11,236 nt of DNA. Source: Parcubacteria group bacterium (GTDB taxonomy: Bacteria > Patescibacteriota > Minisyncoccia > Phycocordibacterales > GCA-002724975). This document shows, in pieces, positions 5,970 through 11,236 of this stretch; within the stretch, counting starts at the first letter, position 1, and every line of letters starts with the position of its first letter. Position numbers and translations under genes: made by a program. The stretch is taken from NCBI GenBank assembly GCA_002724975.1, contig PBQF01000067.1:1-11236 (forward strand), in the 5' to 3' direction. A model generated the notes under the pieces. It had not been told where the DNA came from and searched no databases. It saw nothing but the letters and a program-made list of their open reading frames with translations.

Positions 5970-6943
5970 TTCCCCCCCTCATATAAAAAGCAGGAAACAA
6001 AATGATCAGTAAATACCTCTGTCATTCCGGGATTCTTCTGACGACAAATATCCATGACGTGAAGACAACGGTCAGCAAAGTGACAGCCTTTTGGATAATT
6101 CTGAGGCTTCGGAACCTGGCCCGAAATTTCATTTAATCTGTCTACCCTATTTCCTAATTGCGGGATGGCCCTAATGAGGCCCTGTGTATAAGGATGTTTA
6201 GCGTTTTTAAATACTTCAATTACCCCAGATTTCTCTACCACCTTGGATGCATACATCACCAACACTTCATCAGCTACTTCTGCAACCACTGCCAGATCAT
6301 GAGTGATCAATAAAATGGACATCCCTTCGGTGGACTGAAGCTGCTGCAAAAGGTCAAGTATCTGAGCTTGAATGGTTACATCGAGCGCGGTCGTCGGCTC
6401 ATCTGCAATCAACACCTCCGGATTACAACTCAAAGCCATTGCAATCATGACGCGCTGTTTCATGCCTCCTGACATCTGGTGAGGATATTCATCAATTCGC
6501 ATTTCAGCATCAGGAATACCGACTTTTGTAAGCATCTTGACAGCACGCTGCCGAGCTTCTTTTTGATTAACCTTTTGATGAAGCACAATCGCTTCCACGA
6601 TCTGATTACCAATCGTATATACAGGATTGAGTGACGTCATCGGTTCCTGAAAAATCATGGCTATTTCGTTGCCACGGATATCGCGCATCTCGTTTTCCGT
6701 CAGCTTGACGAGATTTTCTCCCTTGTAAAGAATCTCTCCGCTTTCAACCTTTCCCGATGGCATCGGTATCAAGCGCATGACCGTGTATGCCGTCACAGAT
6801 TTACCACAACCGGACTCACCGACAACACAAAGCGTTCTCCCCTTCTTAAGATTGAAATCAACTCCATCAACAGCCGGCACCACCCCTTCATCCGTATGAA
6901 AGTAGGTTTTCAAATTCTTGACTTCAAGGACGATATCACTCAT
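5966..6943 (-). CDS. oppD: oligopeptide/dipeptide ABC transporter ATPase, OppD/DppD type
   Basis: Cytoplasmic ATPase pairing with OppF to drive peptide uptake. From the chosen start (MSDIVLEVKNLKTYF) it has Walker A GESGCGKS (42-49), Q-loop Gln99 in FQEPMTSLNP, which is typical of the OppD/DppD branch, signature SGGMKQR (158-164), Walker B VLIADEP (177-183) and switch His215. The C-terminal oligopeptide domain holds HPYT and Cys287, 293, 300 and 318, the family's conserved metal-cluster cysteines. The frame is open upstream to 7108, but those 55 codons lie over the permease gene and resemble no ABC ATPase; the ATG at 6943 gives family-typical 325 residues and an ATGA overlap with the permease stop. 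Confidence 0.94.
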   Translation of the reverse strand: MSDIVLEVKNLKTYFHTDEGVVPAVDGVDFNLKKGRTLCVVGESGCGKSVTAYTVMRLIPMPSGKVESGEILYKGENLVKLTENEMRDIRGNEIAMIFQEPMTSLNPVYTIGNQIVEAIVLHQKVNQKEARQRAVKMLTKVGIPDAEMRIDEYPHQMSGGMKQRVMIAMALSCNPEVLIADEPTTALDVTIQAQILDLLQQLQSTEGMSILLITHDLAVVAEVADEVLVMYASKVVEKSGVIEVFKNAKHPYTQGLIRAIPQLGNRVDRLNEISGQVPKPQNYPKGCHFADRCLHVMDICRQKNPGMTEVFTDHFVSCFLYEGGK

Positions 6944-8088
6944 TTCTGCCCCCTCATTTTCGGATCCAGGGCATCCCGAAGTGTGTCTCCAAACAGGTTC
7001 ACCGGCAGTACCAATGCCATCATAAATATAAATGCGCCCAACAGATTCCACCAGACTATCGGCTCGCGGGCCAGTTCCAGATTGGCCTGGTTTATCATAT
7101 TGCCCCAACTGTAAGTACTTTGCCCTACTCCAATCTTCAAATAACTCAAGACAGCCTCAGCCAGCACTAAATGGCTGAAACCCAGGACACTCGTTATCAG
7201 AACGAGATGAAAAATATTTGGAACAATATACCTGAAAAGTATCCGAATACGACTCGATCCCAACGCAATAGCTCCCTGGACATAATCCAGCTCTCTAGTC
7301 TTCAAGGTTTCACCTCTGAGAAGCCTACAAAGGGAAGTCCAGCCGGTCACTCCCATGATCAGGCAGAGGTTGAAAATACTTGCTCCCTGAATCAAAATAT
7401 AAGCTGCGGCAATCAATATAAACGGGACAGATCCGACTGTTGAATAGACAAATTGTATAGATACATCCGGCCATCTCCCAAAATATCCCGCGATAACGCC
7501 TAGGACCAAAGCGATCGGGATGGAGATCATAGTAGTAAATCCACCAATAATCAAACCTGTCCTAATCCCTTTAAGGCAGATATACAGGACGTCTCTTCCG
7601 ACAACGTCTGTACCCAATAGATGCCTTCCCGGATAGTTAAGTTTCTCCTGATGCCAGACACTTTCTCCATTTCTGTTTTGAATAAGGTCTTTGGTAAATT
7701 GATGATCAGAAAACGGAGCAGAATAGGTCTTTTCATTATTAGTGCGAATGCCGGTACAGAGACGATCCAATATTGAAAGTGCGCTATTTTGATATATTAT
7801 TTTACCTCTCAAATCCATAGAGACTTTCCCCGTATCGTCAAGAAGCGGATCACGCCACTTGAAACTGTCCGCAATACTAACCAATATAAAGAAGCAGAGG
7901 ATAAAAAAAGATACAGCGGCCAGTTTCCTTCTAAATATGTAACGCCATATTTCTCTCCCTCTCTCATCCTTCACTGAATTATAAACAAAATAAGTGATTA
8001 CCAGGAAGACAACTGTAGCAATCGCATTTTGCAGAGGGTAGTTATATTGAATGGTTTCTGACCACGTTTTAGCTGTTAATAGGAACAT
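6940..8088 (-). CDS. oppC: peptide ABC transporter permease, OppC/DppC type, with N-terminal extension
   Basis: Inner-membrane permease of the importer. It carries the OppC N-terminal helix (about 54-73, RRKLAAVSFFILCFF), the hallmark HLLGTDVVGRDVL (156-168), a set of transmembrane helices, the cytoplasmic EAA loop (about 265-291) that docks the ATPases, and the typical C-terminal end GDTLRDALDPKMR. At 382 residues it is longer than the usual 280-340: a further predicted helix (about 20-36) precedes the normal first helix, and the periplasmic segment between the first core helix and the HLLGTD motif is long (about 80 residues). SD AAAAGG (8104-8099) overlaps the stop of the upstream permease gene, 10 bases from the ATG. 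It ends in an ATGA overlap with oppD. Confidence 0.93.
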   Translation of the reverse strand: MFLLTAKTWSETIQYNYPLQNAIATVVFLVITYFVYNSVKDERGREIWRYIFRRKLAAVSFFILCFFILVSIADSFKWRDPLLDDTGKVSMDLRGKIIYQNSALSILDRLCTGIRTNNEKTYSAPFSDHQFTKDLIQNRNGESVWHQEKLNYPGRHLLGTDVVGRDVLYICLKGIRTGLIIGGFTTMISIPIALVLGVIAGYFGRWPDVSIQFVYSTVGSVPFILIAAAYILIQGASIFNLCLIMGVTGWTSLCRLLRGETLKTRELDYVQGAIALGSSRIRILFRYIVPNIFHLVLITSVLGFSHLVLAEAVLSYLKIGVGQSTYSWGNMINQANLELAREPIVWWNLLGAFIFMMALVLPVNLFGDTLRDALDPKMRGQK

Positions 8089-8102
8089 ATTTTTTTAACC
8101 TT

Positions 8103-9089
8103 TTACTTAAACCTTATTCTTGGATCCACCAGTGTGTAGCTGATATCCGTTAAAATTAAACCGACAATGTAAAGAAGAGATCCAAGAAAGACCATCGATC
8201 TGACAATTGCAAAATCCTGTGCGTCGATAGCTTCAATGGTGAAGTTCCCTAATCCGGGAATGCCAAAGAAAATCTCTAGAAGAAAAGAGCCCATAAACAG
8301 AAAAGGAATGCTCATAACAATATTTGTTAAAAGCGGGATCATGGCATTTTTCAGACAGTGCTTAAAAAGTATAACTCTCTCTGACAACCCTTTTGATCTG
8401 GCAGTTCTGATATAGTCCTTGTTTATCTCTTCCAGAAAGATTGTCCTGTAGAAGCGGACACTCGCCCCGATACCGGAGATAACCCCGACAACAACCGGCA
8501 GGAAAACAAATTTCCAGGAATAGATACCTGATTCATATCCGGATATCGGAAACAGCTTCAATAATTTCCCAAAGGCAAACTGGCCTCCGATAATATAAAA
8601 AAGCATTGAGACAGACATCATAAAGACACAGAGAACCAGAGCCCACAGATCAACATATGTTGCCCGGTAAAAAGCAACAATCAACGCCGTACTAATGCAT
8701 ACGATCAAACTCAAGAATAACATCGGGACAGTAATCGTCAGGGAAGGAACCATCCTGTGCCTGATCTCTTTTCCGATATCAAGGTTGTTTCTGTCTGATT
8801 TGCCAAAATCAAATTTCAGGAGTCTTGCTGATTTCTGAACAAAAATCGTCTGTGTTATCTTAGAGAATCCGAGCTCTTCAGAATTGAAGACACGAGGCAG
8901 ATGGTAACTGTGGTCTCTCTTCCACTTCTCAATAGTTTCAGGAGTTACATTTTTATCCCCAAGAATTTTTTTTGCCATCATATCCGGTGGATTGAGAACA
9001 AAGAACAGGAAGAACGTCAGCAGATTTACCAGAAGGATAACCGGCAGAAAATAGAGAACACGCCTGATTGTAAAGTCGAATATATTCAT
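8103..9089 (-). CDS. oppB: peptide ABC transporter permease, OppB/DppB type
   Basis: Partner permease forming the translocation pore with OppC. The N-terminal helix (IRRVLYFLPVILLVNLLTFF, about 9-28) and a periplasmic segment ending near the FDFGKS motif (residues 93-98) are typical of OppB/DppB. Several helices follow, then the EAA loop (DYIRTARSKGL onwards, about 224-257), the conserved FFGIPGLGNF, and the C-terminal DISYTLVDPRIRF. Length (328) is normal. The ATG overlaps the stop of the binding-protein gene (ATGA, 9089-9086), with GGAAAGG just upstream as SD. Family and position are clear; which peptides are carried cannot be read from the permease. Confidence 0.94.
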   Translation of the reverse strand: MNIFDFTIRRVLYFLPVILLVNLLTFFLFFVLNPPDMMAKKILGDKNVTPETIEKWKRDHSYHLPRVFNSEELGFSKITQTIFVQKSARLLKFDFGKSDRNNLDIGKEIRHRMVPSLTITVPMLFLSLIVCISTALIVAFYRATYVDLWALVLCVFMMSVSMLFYIIGGQFAFGKLLKLFPISGYESGIYSWKFVFLPVVVGVISGIGASVRFYRTIFLEEINKDYIRTARSKGLSERVILFKHCLKNAMIPLLTNIVMSIPFLFMGSFLLEIFFGIPGLGNFTIEAIDAQDFAIVRSMVFLGSLLYIVGLILTDISYTLVDPRIRFK

Positions 9090-11236
9090 GCCGTAGCCTT
9101 TCCGCGACGTCGAATAGTATTAATAGCCGGCACTGTTCCTAAACCTAGTAAAACTACAACTAAAATCACAGGCCAGAATCGGGGCTGATTCCACTCTTCC
9201 CGCTTCTTCTCACGCAGAACGTGATCAACCCTTTTAAACTTCAAAGCACCCCTGTACATCGCATTAGGTTTCGCATTTGAGTACCACTCATGAAACAGTC
9301 CATATGCGACAGGATTAAGACCCCCTACCCAGGGACTGTCCTTGTGTAGAATATTCTTCATTTCCCTGATAATTGCTAGCCGTTCCGGTCCACTTGGCAT
9401 AGTTTCCATTTTCTTGAAAAGTTTATCAAACTCGGGATTCTCATAGTTAGAAGTGTTTTCACCTTTATGTTTCTCTCTGGAATTCGGACCGTAGAGAAGA
9501 AAAAGAAAGTTTTCTGGATCCGGATAGTCTGCATTCCATCCCCACATAGTAAACTGAAAATTTCCCTGGTCTATTTTTTCACGAAAACGATTGTAATCAG
9601 AGGTCTCATTTTTCATTACAACACCAAGCTTTTTAAACTGCTTCTCGAACCAGATTATTCGTGGCCCTAGTGCAGGTGAATACCATGAATTAACAAAAGT
9701 AATCTCCAAAGGACGACCGTCTTTGTCTTTTCCATTCGGATACCCTGCTTCTGCCAGGAGTATTCTGGCCTCAGCTATCTTTCTGCGCTTCGCACTTTGC
9801 GATTTTTCATCCCAATAATATGCAACCGGATTCATACCGGCCTTACCCTTTTCATATCCAAAAATCCCGGGTGGCAATGGGCTTTGAGATGAAGTTCCAC
9901 GTCCATTAGCAAAGATTTGAATATACTCCTCCATATCAATCGCAATAGAAAAAGCCTGTCGCAACTTTCTCTGTTCTTCGGTATAACCACCAACAACCGG
10001 ATCACTCATATTGAACGCCACATACATGGTCGATGGACTGACACTTGTGAGAAGACTGATATTCCGATTCTTTAGGAACTCCGATGCTTCAACATTTCCA
10101 TGTGTAGAAATCTGTATCGCCTGTCCAAAGCTGTCCTTGGAGATTCCGGAAGTATCGTAATAACCTTGAAGGAACTTGTTCCACAAGGGGATAGATTCCT
10201 TTTCCTTCTTGAAGATAATTTTATTCAAGAAAGGAAGCTTTTTACCTTCGTCCACGAGCAGCTCTTTCTCTCTATCACCCTCTTCTCCTGTTGATGGGTA
10301 AAACTCATCATGAAAATTTTCATTAGCTACAAAAATATATTCAAGGTTAGGATCGTATTTCTCAATCCGATAAGGCCCTGTTCCCAGAGGATAACGATCG
10401 ATCGTAATCCCCTTGTCACGGAGAATTCCCTGTTCAAAAAAATCTATGGCCTCCTGGGGCATAGGCGCAAAAAACGGCATCGCCAGCCAGTAAAGGATCT
10501 GTGGATATGGTCTTTTCAGGACAATCTGATACGTATAATCATCTATCAATTTAACTCCGGGAAAAGGTTGATCATTCAAATCCAGATGAATCGGATTCAT
10601 CCTTTCATCCTGTTCCCGGTTATAAGCAGCCCCCTGTTCCTCGCTTCTGCGTTTCCTCTCAGCTTCCAGCTCTTTAACCAATTCACCGGCGAATGTATCC
10701 AGGCCATCAATGTACTTAGCCATGATGGGTAGTATCGGGCAAGGCAATCTCGAATCTGCCAGTCGTTTAATTTGATTGACGTAATCAACTGCTTTCAATT
10801 CCCGGGTTGCAACTTCAGTAAAATCCGTAATGCGATCAACATCATTTAATATCTCTTCAGGCCATTCTGTTTTGACAAAGCAGGGATGGTTCTGATATTT
10901 AATTCCTTCTTTAATTTTTATTGTATAGACAACTTTTTTAACCTGCTCAAGGTCAACATCAGCAGATAACAATCTTCCCTCATCGCCATAATACTCGGCC
11001 ACCGGGATATTTGTCGCAGTTAACGGTTCTAATTCATATGGCCGTTTCAGGAAGTGATACTGAAAAGGAGGTTCATAAACCAATTCCAGAAACGCATACT
11101 CGTCCGAAGAGTAGGAGATCGCTGGATCCAGATGCTTGGGAGGTTCCGTATAAACCGAATAAAATATCGGCTGGACCCTTTCCGATATCGGATATGGATG
11201 ATTCGGGGTACAGGAAACCTGTCCCAATAGAGTCAC
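9086..11236 (-). CDS. oppA: peptide-binding protein of the ABC importer (SBP family 5), 5' end cut off, C-terminal membrane span
   Basis: Receptor that captures peptides outside the inner membrane. Family-5 features are LDP in PKHLDPAI (36-38), LGTGPYRIEKYDP (284-296) and WGWNADYPDPENF (565-577). The frame is open to the window edge: the first visible residues (VTLLGQVSC) look like the end of a lipoprotein signal with Cys9 as acylated residue, although the -3 residue is Gln, which is unusual. The true start is therefore probably just outside. The visible 716 residues exceed the usual 500-600. Extra material includes a charged, probably helical insert at about 140-215, and the C-terminus has a hydrophobic span (about 688-705) followed by an RRRGK tail, which would tether it to the membrane. 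It is the first visible gene of the operon; its promoter is not in the window. Confidence 0.92.
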   Translation of the reverse strand: MTLLGQVSCTPNHPYPISERVQPIFYSVYTEPPKHLDPAISYSSDEYAFLELVYEPPFQYHFLKRPYELEPLTATNIPVAEYYGDEGRLLSADVDLEQVKKVVYTIKIKEGIKYQNHPCFVKTEWPEEILNDVDRITDFTEVATRELKAVDYVNQIKRLADSRLPCPILPIMAKYIDGLDTFAGELVKELEAERKRRSEEQGAAYNREQDERMNPIHLDLNDQPFPGVKLIDDYTYQIVLKRPYPQILYWLAMPFFAPMPQEAIDFFEQGILRDKGITIDRYPLGTGPYRIEKYDPNLEYIFVANENFHDEFYPSTGEEGDREKELLVDEGKKLPFLNKIIFKKEKESIPLWNKFLQGYYDTSGISKDSFGQAIQISTHGNVEASEFLKNRNISLLTSVSPSTMYVAFNMSDPVVGGYTEEQRKLRQAFSIAIDMEEYIQIFANGRGTSSQSPLPPGIFGYEKGKAGMNPVAYYWDEKSQSAKRRKIAEARILLAEAGYPNGKDKDGRPLEITFVNSWYSPALGPRIIWFEKQFKKLGVVMKNETSDYNRFREKIDQGNFQFTMWGWNADYPDPENFLFLLYGPNSREKHKGENTSNYENPEFDKLFKKMETMPSGPERLAIIREMKNILHKDSPWVGGLNPVAYGLFHEWYSNAKPNAMYRGALKFKRVDHVLREKKREEWNQPRFWPVILVVVLLGLGTVPAINTIRRRGKATA

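Noticed and set aside
6944..7108. Upstream extension of the OppD frame by 55 codons
   Set aside because: It lies entirely over the oppC 3' end, does not resemble the start of any ABC ATPase, and would lose the ATGA junction seen elsewhere in the operon.
10310..10732. Plus-strand frame of 140 codons
   Set aside because: It is antisense to the well-supported binding-protein gene and has no family features.
1..11236. CRISPR arrays, insertion sequences, tRNA genes, attachment sites
   Set aside because: No regularly spaced direct repeats, no transposase or integrase frames with terminal repeats, and no cloverleaf-like segment with a T-arm were seen on reading both strands.

Overview
The window most likely comes from a planctomycete. 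The left edge holds the 5' end of a 16S rRNA gene on the minus strand, and bases 16-33 are identical to the classic Planctomycetales probe target Pla46 (GACTTGCATGCCTAATCC). Low GC content and the gene set make a Brocadiales (anammox-type) lineage a reasonable guess, but that is inference; 70 bases of 16S cannot settle it.

Layout. (1) Bases 1-245, minus strand: start of the 16S gene, its leader with a boxA-like antitermination site, and a near-consensus sigma70 promoter backed by an A/T-rich UP-like tract. (2) Bases 535-931, plus strand, divergent from the rRNA: a good promoter, a strong Shine-Dalgarno and a 33-residue single-span membrane miniprotein, followed after one base by a 75-residue hypothetical protein. 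(3) Bases 1071-4457, plus strand: a tight three-gene block with an archaemetzincin-type zinc protease carrying a signal or anchor sequence, then DNA topoisomerase VI subunit B, then subunit A (4-bp overlap). All three families are typically archaeal/eukaryotic and only sporadic in bacteria. (4) Bases 4566-5003, minus strand: a 52-residue two-span membrane protein with a GTG start and good SD, preceded by a leader with a long-range inverted repeat touching the SD, and a terminator-like site of the neighbouring operon. (5) Bases 5004-11236, minus strand: a five-gene Opp/Dpp-type peptide ABC importer in the order binding protein (5' end cut by the window), permease B, permease C, ATPase D, ATPase F. 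Three of its four junctions are ATGA overlaps.

How the genes fit together. Topo VI A and B form one A2B2 enzyme. The archaemetzincin sits 6 bp upstream and is probably co-transcribed, but its predicted export or membrane anchoring makes a direct role with the topoisomerase doubtful. The Opp proteins form a complete importer: a surface-anchored receptor, two membrane permeases and two cytoplasmic ATPases. The most notable item is the archaemetzincin-Topo VI block in a bacterium, with the exported form of the protease; the two membrane miniproteins are secondary points of interest.
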